The notes: a model not told the origin generated them from the letters alone. A DNA stretch of 64,000 nt from an uncultured Bacteroides sp. (GCA_949296415.1 CASFQC010000003.1:1-64000), one strand, 5' to 3'; counted from the stretch's first letter, positions 18,298-27,648 are shown. Numbers and translations are program-made.

Positions 18298-19054
18298 TCA
18301 CAAAATCCCTAAGTCCTTAGCCGCATGACACGCCTCAATGGAACTTTTCACATGCAATTTGGACAGTATTTCCTGACGGTGCCTGCTCACAGTATTGACG
18401 CTGATAGACAGTTTTTCGGCAATATGTTTGCTCATCAGTCCCTTATCAATAAGCTGAAGTATCCTGCCTCTCCCTTGCCGACAGAATACTCAGACCAGTC
18501 TGTTCCTCCAATGCATAGACCTGTCCGGTCACGGTATCCGACACCAGCCCACTGACCGGCACATCAAGTATCAAAGGCGTGTAAAGGCAAAGGGTGAGCC
18601 ACATACTGCCGTCGGCTGGCGACGGGACATAACAGATACGGTGCATGACAGGCATATAATGACCCAATGCAGCCTTCATGCGCAACCGGCTCATACAGCA
18701 ATAATCGCCACGCCTGCCTTTAGGCTGACGCCTTACGAAGTGAAAGAACTGAAGTTCCTGCACATACTTACGCTTCAAATCATCAGGATGCACCAGTTGC
18801 AATATCGGCTCCTCCCATATGGAGCAGCAGGTCTCTCCCACCAGTCCCGGTTTCAAAGCAAGGGTATCTGCAAAACCTCCGCAGTAGATATGGCTGACAT
18901 CGGCACGCATGTCGCTCAACACCGCCAATGCGTTTTCCATCACGGCATACCCCCGAGCCATATTCTTGTAACACTCCAACAGAGCCGTATCATGGCATTC
19001 TCCGGCAAAATCCTGTCTCAGCAATTCCTTACTCAGTTTTTTCGCTACATCCAT
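18298..19054 (-). pseudogene. PAS-type LuxR-family regulator split by a frameshift
   Basis: The first 200 or so residues form the PAS-like sensor half of a Bacteroides regulator family (WEEPILQLVHPDDLKRKYVQ, FFHFVRRQPKGRRGDYC, MPVMHRICYVPSPADGSMWL). Its frame reaches the beginning of the LuxR helix-turn-helix (LSARERQ) and then runs into a stop at 18446. The rest of the helix-turn-helix continues intact in another frame from about 18463 to 18298: ILQLIDKGLMSKHIAEKLS, ISVNTVSRHRQEILSKL, ending LGIL and TGA. One surplus G (or two missing bases) near 18462-18470, in GGGAGAGGCAGG, explains the break. It may be a recent mutation, an assembly error or a regulated slip. The start at 19054 is the first ATG. 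Confidence 0.85.
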
Positions 19055-19166
19055 AAACAATCGGAATTATGGCCATAGTTTCCATAACGGAAATGACCTT
19101 CTGTTACGCACAAAAAAACATGCAAAAATGGTTATTAATAATCATTGTCTGGAAACTTCCCTCTGC

Positions 19167-19184
19167 TTACCTTTGCAAAGGTAA
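19167..19184. promoter_or_regulatory. palindromic divergent promoter between regulator and DUF1349 gene
   Basis: TTACCTTTGCAAAGGTAA is a perfect 18-bp palindrome, and each strand carries a full TAnnTTTG -7 element (TACCTTTG). Flanking ACTTCC (19155-19160) and GGAAGT (19193-19198) add an outer inverted pair. The regulator lies to the left and the DUF1349 gene to the right. Confidence 0.65.
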
Positions 19185-19281
19185 TGAAAATTGGAAGTAA
19201 CCTGCATATGACAAAGCAAAAGACAGGATGCCCCGCTTCACATTATCCGCAGATTCACATTAATCACACCTATAAGCAATT

Positions 19282-19932
19282 ATGAAAAGACTCATTACAG
19301 GAATGCTTGTCCTGGCAGCCACGCAGGCAGCAGACGCACAGACGTTGGAAAAGATGCAATGGTACAACGAACCGGAACAATGGGAAATAAAAGACCAGTC
19401 CCTCACCATGTCCGTCACTCCACAAAGTGATTTCTGGCGCATCTCCCACTACGGATTCACCGTAGACGACGCACCTTTTTACTACGCTACCTATGGTGGG
19501 GAGTTCGAGGCCAAAATCAAAGTGTCTGGTGACTATAAAGTGCGGTTTGACCAGGCGGGAATGATGATACGCATCGACCACGAGAACTATATCAAAGCCG
19601 GGATAGAATATGTTGACGGGAAATACAACCTCAGCGTTGTCGTCACCCACCATACATCGGACTGGAGCGTCATCGCACTGGAACGCCCCGTGGAGTATGT
19701 ATGGATAAAGGCTGTCCGGCGACGGGATGCAATAGAAATATTCTACTCCTTTGATGACCAGACTTATACCCTCATGCGCAATGCCTGGATGCAGGAAAAC
19801 ACCCCCGTACAGATAGGGCCTATGGCCGCCTGTCCTGACGGTAAAGGATTCCAAGCCACATTCGAACACTTCAAGGTAAAGCACCTGCCCGACCAACGCA
19901 GACTGGAATGGCTGGAGAAAAACGCAGAATAA
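19282..19932 (+). CDS. DUF1349 (concanavalin-A-like) secreted protein
   Basis: A 216-residue protein with a signal peptide (MKRLITGMLVLAATQAADA) and a DUF1349 beta-sandwich: WEIKDQSLTMSVTPQSDFWR, then VRFDQAGMMIRIDHENYIKAG and IEIFYSFDDQTYTLMR. The fold is related to concanavalin-like lectins and glucanases; the biochemical role is not established. It is a single gene divergent from the broken LuxR-type regulator, sharing its palindromic promoter, so that regulator is the first candidate for its control. Confidence 0.82.
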   Translation: MKRLITGMLVLAATQAADAQTLEKMQWYNEPEQWEIKDQSLTMSVTPQSDFWRISHYGFTVDDAPFYYATYGGEFEAKIKVSGDYKVRFDQAGMMIRIDHENYIKAGIEYVDGKYNLSVVVTHHTSDWSVIALERPVEYVWIKAVRRRDAIEIFYSFDDQTYTLMRNAWMQENTPVQIGPMAACPDGKGFQATFEHFKVKHLPDQRRLEWLEKNAE

Positions 19933-19968
19933 TCTGCCCTGAACGTAGTTTGTTTGCCGTCTTTCGAT

Positions 19969-19976
19969 TAACTTTG
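19969..19976 (+). promoter_or_regulatory. promoter of metA
   Basis: TAACTTTG (full TAnnTTTG) with TTTG at 19949-19952, 16 bases upstream, giving both elements of a Bacteroides promoter and a leader of about 60 bases. Confidence 0.6.
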
Positions 19977-20038
19977 CATCACAAAAAAAAAAGAATGTGC
20001 CGCGCACATCGGCCTGACTGATTAAAGAAAGAACCGTA

Positions 20039-20956
20039 ATGCCACTCAAACTACCAGACAAACTGCCCGCCATAGAGCTGCTGAAGAAAGAAAACATATT
20101 CGTGATGGACACCACACGTGCCACCGGACAGGACATCCGTCCGTTGCGCATAGCCGTACTCAACCTCATGCCTCTGAAAATCACCACCGAGACAGATCTG
20201 GTACGGCTGCTCTCGAACACGCCCCTGCAAGTGGAACTTTCCTTCATGAAAATCAAGAGCCACACGCCGAAAAACACGCCGGTAGAGCATATGAAAGCCT
20301 TTTACACCGACTTTGAGCTGATGCGCGGACAAAAGTATGACGGCATGATTGTGACCGGCGCCCCCGTGGAACAGATGGACTTCGAAGAAGTGAGCTACTG
20401 GAACGAGCTGGCTGAAATATTCGACTGGGCACGTACCCACGTCACCTCTACCCTGTATATCTGCTGGGCGGCACAGGCCGGACTGTACCACTTCTACGGA
20501 GTGCCCAAGCACCGGCTGGAAAAGAAGATGTTCGGCATATTCGGACACCGTGCGCTACAGCCGCTCCACCCCATATTTCGAGGCTTCGACGACGTGTTCT
20601 ACGTGCCCCATAGCCGACACACCGAAGTGCGCGCGGCCGACATTCTGAGAGTACCCGAACTGACGCTCCTGTCCGAATCGCCCGAAGCAGGCGTGTATAT
20701 GGTCATGGCACGTGGAGGAAGAGAGTTCTTCGTCACCGGACATTCGGAATACTCGCCGCTCACCCTGGACGCCGAGTACAGACGCGACCTGGGGAAAGGC
20801 CTTCCCATAGACAAGCCGGTAAACTACTACATAGACGATGACCCTCAGAAAGGCGTACTAGTACGCTGGAGGGCACATGCCAACCTGCTGTTCTCCAACT
20901 GGCTGAACTATTTTGTCTATCAGGAGACGCCCTACGACATAGAACGCATAGGCTGA
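20039..20956 (+). CDS. metAA: homoserine O-acyltransferase
   Basis: A 305-residue member of the MetA family, acylating homoserine in the first committed step of methionine synthesis. It has the N-terminal MPLKLPDKLPAIELLKKENI, ITTETDLVRLLSNTPLQV, the catalytic cysteine in YICWAAQAGLYHFYG, and the histidine/glutamate region RHTEVRAADI with TGHSEYSPLTLDAEYRRD. The length is right for MetA. Whether it uses acetyl-CoA or succinyl-CoA depends on one active-site residue that I cannot assign with confidence. It is followed at 61 bases by the U32 peptidase gene, possibly cotranscribed. Confidence 0.93.
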   Translation: MPLKLPDKLPAIELLKKENIFVMDTTRATGQDIRPLRIAVLNLMPLKITTETDLVRLLSNTPLQVELSFMKIKSHTPKNTPVEHMKAFYTDFELMRGQKYDGMIVTGAPVEQMDFEEVSYWNELAEIFDWARTHVTSTLYICWAAQAGLYHFYGVPKHRLEKKMFGIFGHRALQPLHPIFRGFDDVFYVPHSRHTEVRAADILRVPELTLLSESPEAGVYMVMARGGREFFVTGHSEYSPLTLDAEYRRDLGKGLPIDKPVNYYIDDDPQKGVLVRWRAHANLLFSNWLNYFVYQETPYDIERIG

Positions 20957-21017
20957 ATGCCGCCGACCGCCGGGTTCCGGCGCCCCGTCCAAAGACCATC
21001 AACCAAAGACTCAAAGC

Positions 21018-22919
21018 ATGCTGAAGCAAAGGAAAATAGAACTACTGGCTCCGGCCAGAAATCTGGAATGCGGCATGGAGGCCATACGCCATGGCGCGGA
21101 TGCCGTCTACATCGGCGCGCACAAATTCGGCGCAAGGGCAGCGGCGGTCAATCCGCTGGAAGACATCGCCGCACTGGTGGAATATGCCCATCTGTTTAAC
21201 GTGCGCATATACGTCACCGTCAACACTCTGCTGCACGACGAAGAACTGAAAGAGACCGAACAGATGATTTGGGCACTTTACCGCATGGGCGTGGATGCCC
21301 TCATCGTACAGGACATGGGACTGACCCGCCTCCACCTGCCCCCCATTCCCCTTCATGCCAGCACACAGACGGACAACCGCTCGCCCCAGAAGGTGCGGTT
21401 CCTGGCCGATGCCGGATTCAGCCAAGTAGTACTGGCACGCGAACTTTCGGTACAAGACATCAGACGCATACACGACGCCTGCCCCGACGTAGCACTGGAA
21501 GTGTTCGTACATGGCGCGCTCTGTGTAAGCTACAGCGGACAATGCTACGTGAGCCAGGCCTGTTTCGGACGGAGCGCCAACCGGGGAGAATGCGCCCAGT
21601 TCTGCCGCCTGCCCTTCTCGCTAACCGATGCCGACGGAAAGACCATTGTGCGCGACAAGCATCTGCTGTCTCTGAAAGACCTCAACCAGATAGACATGCT
21701 GGAAGAGCTGTTGGACGCCGGCGCCTCGTCGCTCAAGATAGAAGGCCGACTGAAAGATGTGGCTTATGTGAAAAACGTCACCGCCGCCTACCGGCAGAAA
21801 CTGGACAGCATACTGGCCAGACGCAAGGAATACTGCCGCGCCTCATCTGGAAAAAGCCGGTTCAACTTCAAGCCCCAGCCAGACAAGAGCTTCAACAGGG
21901 GATTCACCCACTACTTCCTGCACGGAAGGCAAAAGGACATAGCCTCTTTCGACACGCCCAAATCGACTGGCGAAGAAATGGGAACCCTGAAGGAACAAAG
22001 GGGAGGATGCCTCACCGTAGCCGGAATAAAGCCGTTCCACAATGGCGACGGAGTGTGTTACTTTGACGAACAGGGGCAGTTACAAGGGTTCAGGGTGAAC
22101 CGGGTAGAAGGAAACAAGCTGTTTCCGGCAGGCAACGTGCCGCGCATACGCCCGCGTACCTCACTTTTCCGCAACTATGACCAGGAGTTCGAACGGCTGC
22201 TGGAACGCCAGTCGGCCGAGCGCAAACTGTCCGTCGGCATCAGTCTGGAAGAGAACCTGCAAGGTTTCACTCTGACTATGGAGGACGAAGACGGCATATC
22301 CGCAGCCTTGGCTTTCCCTTACGCGAAGGAAGAGGCACGAAGTCCGCAGGCCGACAACCAGCGCGCCCAACTGTCCAGACTGGGCAATACCTCCTTCGAA
22401 GCGGAACGCATAGAAATCAATCTGAAAGGCAACTGGTTCATACCCTCTTCCGTACTGGCTGAGTGGAGAAGGCAGACGGCCGACGAACTGACCAGAGCGC
22501 GCCGCATAAGCTACAGGCGCGAATACCACGTATGGCGGCCCACACACCACGCCTTTCCGGCACAGTCGCTCACTTATCTGGGCAACGTGATGAACCGTCA
22601 AGCGCAACGCTTTTACCTGGACCACAGTGTGACCCACATGGATCCGGCCTACGAGCAACGCCCCGTGCCGGAGGCCGTGCTCATGTTCTGCCGCCACTGC
22701 CTGCGCTTCAGCATGGGGTGGTGTCCCACATATCAGAAAGGCCGCTCACCTTACCGCGAGCCTTACACGCTGGTGGGAACCGACGGACGGCGCTTCCGCC
22801 TGACGTTCGACTGCAAGCGATGCCAGATGCTGGTGTCCGCCGAGGAAGCATCCGCCACCGGCAGGCAACCGCAGAAAGACGAAGTAAACGGCTCACGCAC
22901 ATCCCGCATGACAAGATGA
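21018..22919 (+). CDS. U32-family peptidase / RNA-modification-type protein
   Basis: A 633-residue protein. The N-terminal TIM-barrel half starts LLAPARNLECGMEAIRHGADAVYIG and reaches the U32 cysteine signature (CVSYSGQCYVSQACFGRSANRGECAQFCR, with three or more cysteines) at residues about 163-195, followed by LNQIDMLEELLDAGASSLKIEGR. The second half is the DUF3656-like extension, ending in a further cysteine cluster (CRHCLRFSMGWCP, then CKRCQM). The family was named as collagenase-like peptidases, but characterised bacterial members (RlhA, UbiU/V, TrhP) hydroxylate RNA or ubiquinone with Fe-S clusters; the cysteines here fit that. The 3' end overlaps the next gene as ATGA. Confidence 0.86.
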   Translation: MLKQRKIELLAPARNLECGMEAIRHGADAVYIGAHKFGARAAAVNPLEDIAALVEYAHLFNVRIYVTVNTLLHDEELKETEQMIWALYRMGVDALIVQDMGLTRLHLPPIPLHASTQTDNRSPQKVRFLADAGFSQVVLARELSVQDIRRIHDACPDVALEVFVHGALCVSYSGQCYVSQACFGRSANRGECAQFCRLPFSLTDADGKTIVRDKHLLSLKDLNQIDMLEELLDAGASSLKIEGRLKDVAYVKNVTAAYRQKLDSILARRKEYCRASSGKSRFNFKPQPDKSFNRGFTHYFLHGRQKDIASFDTPKSTGEEMGTLKEQRGGCLTVAGIKPFHNGDGVCYFDEQGQLQGFRVNRVEGNKLFPAGNVPRIRPRTSLFRNYDQEFERLLERQSAERKLSVGISLEENLQGFTLTMEDEDGISAALAFPYAKEEARSPQADNQRAQLSRLGNTSFEAERIEINLKGNWFIPSSVLAEWRRQTADELTRARRISYRREYHVWRPTHHAFPAQSLTYLGNVMNRQAQRFYLDHSVTHMDPAYEQRPVPEAVLMFCRHCLRFSMGWCPTYQKGRSPYREPYTLVGTDGRRFRLTFDCKRCQMLVSAEEASATGRQPQKDEVNGSRTSRMTR

Positions 22920-23965
22920 ACACAGCAGCCCCCACCCTTCGCCATTCCCTGCCCGGAACCGCAACCGGCACGTGTCACCGCCCGTGCCATCCGAAGAAAA
23001 AACACGCCGGACTGTCCGCCGTAATGGCCATACTGCTGTGCCTGCTAGCCTCGTGCCATTACCAACGGCCCGACCTGGAGGGGAAGGACCTCAGTAAAAG
23101 CACCCGCGACTCGCTGACTTACCTGTACGAACGCCACTACACTTGGAACACCAACCTGGTGGTGCGGGCCGATTCGGTCAGTCTGCAACTCCTCCCACTG
23201 AAGGACACCTACTGCAAGGTGTACAAGGACGACCATGTGGTGGTAGCCGAATTTGCCGTGCACCCGTCGGACAGCGTGGACAGCATATGGGTGAAACTGG
23301 CCCATTCGCAGAACGTACAGGGATGGATACGCGAGTGCGACCTCATGCGGCAGTTCGCCCCTACAGACAGCATATCGCAGGCCATATATCTCTTCAGCGA
23401 CACGCATGCCTCGTACTTCATCATTGTCTTCGCCCTGTTCGTAGCCGCATGGCTGATACGCGCCTTCAGGCACAAGCGCCTGCACATGGTGTTCTACAAT
23501 GACATAGACAGCATCTACCCCATGCTGCTCTGCCTACTCATGGCATGCAGCGCCACCCTGTATGAGTCCATGCAGGTCTTTGTGCCCGACACCTGGCAGC
23601 ACTTCTACTTCAATCCCACACTATCGCCCTTCAAGGTTCCTCCCGTACTGTCGGCATTTCTTTTCAGCCTGTGGCTGTTCCTGATGGTGTTGTTGGCCGT
23701 CATAGACGACCTCTTCCGGCAGCTGTCCTTCACGGCAGCGGCTGTCTATCTGCTGGGGCTGGCATCGGCGTGCATCTTCTGTTACTTTTTCTTCATCTTC
23801 ACCACCCCATTCTACATAGGCTACGCATTCCTGGCCGCCTTTGCCGTTCTGTTCCTCCGCCGCGTATACAAGACGCTCCGCACACCCCGCTACTGCTGCG
23901 GACGTTGTGGATGCCGCCTTGCCCATAAGGGTACCTGCCCGCAATGCGGGGTAGTGAACGAATGA
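22916..23965 (+). CDS. predicted membrane lipoprotein with SH3-like region and C-terminal zinc ribbon
   Basis: A 349-residue protein starting inside the U32 stop codon (ATGA), hence translationally coupled. The N-terminus is polar and basic for 35 residues, followed by a hydrophobic stretch and a lipobox LLASC. Next come an extracytoplasmic region with an SH3b-like segment (SVDSIWVKLAHSQNVQGWI) and five or so membrane helices (e.g. YFIIVFALFVAAWLI; AFLFSLWLFLMVLLAVI). The end is a four-cysteine ribbon, CGRCGCRLAHKGTCPQCG. I do not recognise a named function. The long hydrophilic leader before the lipobox is odd, and an alternative start at the second Met (AILLCLL region) is possible. Confidence 0.7.
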   Translation: MNTAAPTLRHSLPGTATGTCHRPCHPKKKHAGLSAVMAILLCLLASCHYQRPDLEGKDLSKSTRDSLTYLYERHYTWNTNLVVRADSVSLQLLPLKDTYCKVYKDDHVVVAEFAVHPSDSVDSIWVKLAHSQNVQGWIRECDLMRQFAPTDSISQAIYLFSDTHASYFIIVFALFVAAWLIRAFRHKRLHMVFYNDIDSIYPMLLCLLMACSATLYESMQVFVPDTWQHFYFNPTLSPFKVPPVLSAFLFSLWLFLMVLLAVIDDLFRQLSFTAAAVYLLGLASACIFCYFFFIFTTPFYIGYAFLAAFAVLFLRRVYKTLRTPRYCCGRCGCRLAHKGTCPQCGVVNE

Positions 23966-24070
23966 CAACCACAGAGAAGGCATCCGTACCTATGCCGGTT
24001 TCCCCACACATACGGAGAGCACGTATATTAAAAAGTGTAAAGCCTTCCGAGGCAAATCATTTCTTTTTCG

Positions 24071-24078
24071 TATTTTTG
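24071..24078 (+). promoter_or_regulatory. -7 element for metF
   Basis: TATTTTTG, a TAnnTTTG match 54 bases before the metF start. Confidence 0.5.
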
Positions 24079-24131
24079 TGCCAATTGCAGGCTTATTTGC
24101 CTATTACAGAACTTAGTTACAGACTAAAGAC

Positions 24132-25085
24132 ATGAGCGTAGCAGATCTGATTCAAAACAACGGGAGAACAGCCTTCTCGTTCGAAATACTCCCTCCTCTA
24201 AAGGGCACAAGCATAGATAAGGTGTACGACACCATAGATTCCTTGCTTGAATACGATCCGAAGTACATCAACATCACCACGCACCGCAGCGAGTACGTGT
24301 ACAAGGAACTGGGCAACGGACTGTACCAGCGCAACCGCCTTCGCCGCCGTCCGGGCACCGTGGCCGTAGCAGCTGCCATACACAACAAATATGGCGTATG
24401 CGTAGTGCCCCATATGCTGTGCAGCGGCTTCACTCCCGAAGAATCGGAATACATGTTGCTTGACCTGCAGTTTCTAGGCATTACCGACCTGTTGGTACTG
24501 CGCGGCGACAAGGCCAGGCACCAACAGGTGTTCACCCCCGAACCGGGCGGATACAGCCATGCCACAGAACTGGCCGAACAGGTGAATAACTTCAACAATG
24601 GCATATTTGTGGACGGTTCGGAAATGACCGTGACCAATACCCCCTTCTCCTACGGCGTGGCCTGCTATCCGGAAAAACACGAAGAGTCGCCAAACCCCGA
24701 AAGCGACCTCTACTGGCTGAAACGGAAACAGGACATCGGAGCGCAATATGCCGTCACCCAGCTGTTTTACGACAACCAGAAATATTTTGCCTTCGTAGAG
24801 AAAGCACGGCAGGCCGGCATAACCATACCCATCATTCCCGGCATCAAACCTCTGCGCAGGAAGGCACACATCAGCCTGCTGCCCAAAACTTTCAAGGTAG
24901 ACCTGCCTGAAGACCTGGTCCGCGAAGCCATGAAATGCGAGACCGATGAGGATGTAAACCGCGTAGGCATAGAATGGTGCATATGCCAGTGCCGCGAACT
25001 CATGGCGCATGGCGTGCCCAGCCTACACTTCTACACAGCCTCGGCCGTAGACAGCGTGCGCGAGGTGGCGGCTGCCGTGTACTAA
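24132..25085 (+). CDS. metF: methylenetetrahydrofolate reductase [NAD(P)H]
   Basis: A 317-residue FAD enzyme that makes 5-methyltetrahydrofolate for methionine synthase. The TIM-barrel begins with AFSFEILPPLKG, contains the catalytic glutamate in that FE pair, FAD contacts in LVLRGDK, and QYAVTQLFYDNQKYFAF plus IPIIPGIKPL further on. The size is that of bacterial MetF. It has its own promoter and is followed by holB after 22 bases, so the two are likely cotranscribed. Confidence 0.95.
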   Translation: MSVADLIQNNGRTAFSFEILPPLKGTSIDKVYDTIDSLLEYDPKYINITTHRSEYVYKELGNGLYQRNRLRRRPGTVAVAAAIHNKYGVCVVPHMLCSGFTPEESEYMLLDLQFLGITDLLVLRGDKARHQQVFTPEPGGYSHATELAEQVNNFNNGIFVDGSEMTVTNTPFSYGVACYPEKHEESPNPESDLYWLKRKQDIGAQYAVTQLFYDNQKYFAFVEKARQAGITIPIIPGIKPLRRKAHISLLPKTFKVDLPEDLVREAMKCETDEDVNRVGIEWCICQCRELMAHGVPSLHFYTASAVDSVREVAAAVY

Positions 25086-25107
25086 CCTTCCCAGACACAC
25101 ATACTCC

Positions 25108-26241
25108 ATGTTCTGCTTTAGAGACATCATAGGACAAGACAACGCCAAACAACACCTGCTGGCCGAGGCCCGCGAGGGACGTATTCCCCATGCGCTGCTG
25201 TTCTGCGGCCCGCAAGGAGCCGGCAAACTGCCGCTGGCACTGGCCTACGCCCGCTATCTTTGTTGCAAGCATCCTGCGGAAGACGAGGCCTGCGGAAACT
25301 GCCCGTCCTGCCATAAATGGGACAAGCTGGTACATCCCGACGTGCACTTTATGTTCCCCATAGTAAAGAACACCAAGACAAAGAAGGAAATATGCGACGA
25401 CTACCTGCCTGCGTGGCGCAAACTGCTCACAGACAATTGGCCGGGATACTTCGGTATGAACCGCTGGCTTGACATGATGGACGCCCCAAACGGACAACCC
25501 ATAATCTACGCACGCGAAAGTGACGAGATAACGCGCAAGCTAAGCTTCAGACCCAGCGGAAACGGATACCGGTTCATCCTGATATGGCTGCCTGAAAAAA
25601 TGCATGAAGCCTGCGCCAACAAACTGTTGAAACTGCTTGAAGAGCCACCGGAACACACCATCTTCCTGCTGGTGAGCGAAGAGCCCGAACGCATACTGCC
25701 CACCATAGTGAGCCGAACGCAACGCTTCAGCATGGGTCCCGTAGCCACAGATGACATGGCCGAAGCCTTACAACGCCTCTACGGACTACAGCCCGACGAA
25801 AGCCGGACCATAGCCCACCAGAGTGAAGGCAACGTGATAAAAGCGCTGGATTCGCTCAAGACAGACGAAGATAACAGGCTGTACTTTGACCTCTTCGTAA
25901 GCCTGATGCGGCTTGCCTACCAACGAAAGATACGCGAGCTGAAAACATGGAGCGAAGAACTGTCGGGCATGGGAAGGGAAAAACAGAAAGCCTTTCTGGA
26001 CTACAGCCAGCGGATGACGCGAGAGAATTTCATCTACAACCTGCACCAGCCACAGATGAATTACATGACCCTGAAAGAAAGCGAATTCGCTTCAAGATTC
26101 GCCCCTTTTGTCAACGTACGCAATGTCAGAGGCATAATGGACGAACTGAGCGAAGCGCAGGTACACATAGAGCAGAACGTCAACGCGCGCATGGTATTCT
26201 TTGACTTCGCGCTGCAGATGATCATGCTGCTCAAGACCTGA
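25108..26241 (+). CDS. holB: DNA polymerase III delta' subunit
   Basis: A 377-residue clamp-loader subunit. It has the N-terminal AAA+ fold with a P-loop GPQGAGK, a four-cysteine zinc module (CCKHPAEDEACGNCPSCHKW, residues about 51-70), and KLLEEPPEHTIFLLVSEEPERILPTIVSRTQ carrying the SRC-like sensor region (here SRTQ). It works with delta and gamma/tau to load the sliding clamp. An insertion after the zinc module (FPIVKNTKTKKEICDDYLPAWRK) is typical of Bacteroidetes copies as far as I recall. It is followed by ricT after 60 bases. Confidence 0.92.
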   Translation: MFCFRDIIGQDNAKQHLLAEAREGRIPHALLFCGPQGAGKLPLALAYARYLCCKHPAEDEACGNCPSCHKWDKLVHPDVHFMFPIVKNTKTKKEICDDYLPAWRKLLTDNWPGYFGMNRWLDMMDAPNGQPIIYARESDEITRKLSFRPSGNGYRFILIWLPEKMHEACANKLLKLLEEPPEHTIFLLVSEEPERILPTIVSRTQRFSMGPVATDDMAEALQRLYGLQPDESRTIAHQSEGNVIKALDSLKTDEDNRLYFDLFVSLMRLAYQRKIRELKTWSEELSGMGREKQKAFLDYSQRMTRENFIYNLHQPQMNYMTLKESEFASRFAPFVNVRNVRGIMDELSEAQVHIEQNVNARMVFFDFALQMIMLLKT

Positions 26242-26301
26242 TATCAACAACGATTACGCCAATACACATTTTTAATATATAACATCATACAAGACAGCAT
26301 A

Positions 26302-27648
26302 ATGGATTTCACACTAAATAACGGAAATATAAGCCTCTGCTGCAAAGGATGCGGCAGACAAGACAAACAGCTGAACACATACGACTGGCTGGCCGACATA
26401 CCGGGCAATGCCGAAGAGACCGAGCTGGTGGAAGTGCAGTTCAAGAACACACGTAAAGGATACTACCGCAACAGCAATCACCTGCCGCTGGAAAAAGGAG
26501 ACATAGTGGCCGTGGAAGCCTCACCCGGACACGACATAGGTGTGGTGACGCTGACCGGAAGGCTGGTACCCTTGCAAATGCGGAAAGCCAACCTGAAAAG
26601 CGAAACCGACATAAAGCGCGTCTACCGCAAAGCCAAGCCCGTGGACATGGAAAAATACGAAGAAGCCAAGTCGCGCGAGCACAGCACCATGATACACTCC
26701 AGACAGATAGCAAAAAACCTGAACCTGAACATGAAGATTGGCGACGTGGAGTACCAGGGCGACTGCAACAAAGCCATATTCTACTATATTGCCGATGACC
26801 GCGTAGACTTCAGGCAACTCATCAAAGTACTGGCCGATGTGTTCAAAGTGCGCATAGAGATGAAACAGATAGGAGCCCGGCAGGAAGCCGGACGCATAGG
26901 CGGAATAGGACCATGCGGAAGAGAACTGTGCTGCGCCACATGGATGACCTCCTTCGTATCCGTATCCACCAGTGCCGCACGCCTGCAGGACATCTCGCTC
27001 AATCCGCAAAAACTGGCCGGACAATGCGCCAAACTGAAATGCTGCCTCAACTACGAGGCCAACAGCTACATTGAAGCACAAAAAAGACTGCCGTCGAAAG
27101 AAATCGTACTGGAAACCAAAGAGGCGTCATACTACTTTATAAAAGCAGACATACTGAACAATATGGTAAGCTATGCCACCGAAAAGAACGCCTCCTCCAA
27201 TCTGACGACCATCAGCGGGAAACGGGCTTTTGAAATCATAGGCATGAACAAACGTGGCATAAAACCCGAATCGCTGACCGAAAGTTCCCGAGAGGCAGAG
27301 TCCAGAAAATCTGTAGACTTGGTAGAACAGGAAAGCCTCACACGCTTTGACAAAAACAAAAAGAGCAGGCAGAACGCCGAATCTTCGCGCAACAAGAAGA
27401 AAAAGAAGGCTAAACAAGCGGCAAAAAAGACCGAGAACGGACAAGTCCAGACAGCAACAGCCGTACCCGACGAAAAGAACCAGACCAAGCAGCAAGCCAA
27501 ACAACAACAGCCAAACAAACCAAGCAACAACGGACGCAACAAAAAGGACAACCGGAACAAAGGCGAGACACGTAACAACAAACCTGAAAACGGCGGAAAT
27601 GACAAAGCCGACAACACACCGCAACAGACACAACAGGACATCCAATGA
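26302..27648 (+). CDS. ricT: PSP1-domain protein, RicT family
   Basis: A 448-residue protein whose first 300 residues are the PSP1/RicT domain: FKNTRKGYYRNSNHLPLEKGDIVAVE, RVDFRQLIKVLADVFKVRIEMKQIG, then the cysteine-bearing GPCGRELCCATWM and CAKLKCCLNYE, which in Bacillus RicT coordinates an Fe-S cluster in a complex controlling RNA processing. From about residue 340 the protein changes to a highly charged, low-complexity Lys/Asn/Gln tail (NKKKKKAKQAAKK; KQQAKQQQPNKPSNN), probably disordered and perhaps RNA-binding. The 3' end overlaps gldH by ATGA, indicating coupled translation. Confidence 0.87.
   Translation: MDFTLNNGNISLCCKGCGRQDKQLNTYDWLADIPGNAEETELVEVQFKNTRKGYYRNSNHLPLEKGDIVAVEASPGHDIGVVTLTGRLVPLQMRKANLKSETDIKRVYRKAKPVDMEKYEEAKSREHSTMIHSRQIAKNLNLNMKIGDVEYQGDCNKAIFYYIADDRVDFRQLIKVLADVFKVRIEMKQIGARQEAGRIGGIGPCGRELCCATWMTSFVSVSTSAARLQDISLNPQKLAGQCAKLKCCLNYEANSYIEAQKRLPSKEIVLETKEASYYFIKADILNNMVSYATEKNASSNLTTISGKRAFEIIGMNKRGIKPESLTESSREAESRKSVDLVEQESLTRFDKNKKSRQNAESSRNKKKKKAKQAAKKTENGQVQTATAVPDEKNQTKQQAKQQQPNKPSNNGRNKKDNRNKGETRNNKPENGGNDKADNTPQQTQQDIQ

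Noticed and set aside
19977..20038. Possible SAM-responsive riboswitch before metA
   Set aside because: The leader is only about 60 bases and I could not find a pairing resembling any SAM riboswitch class.
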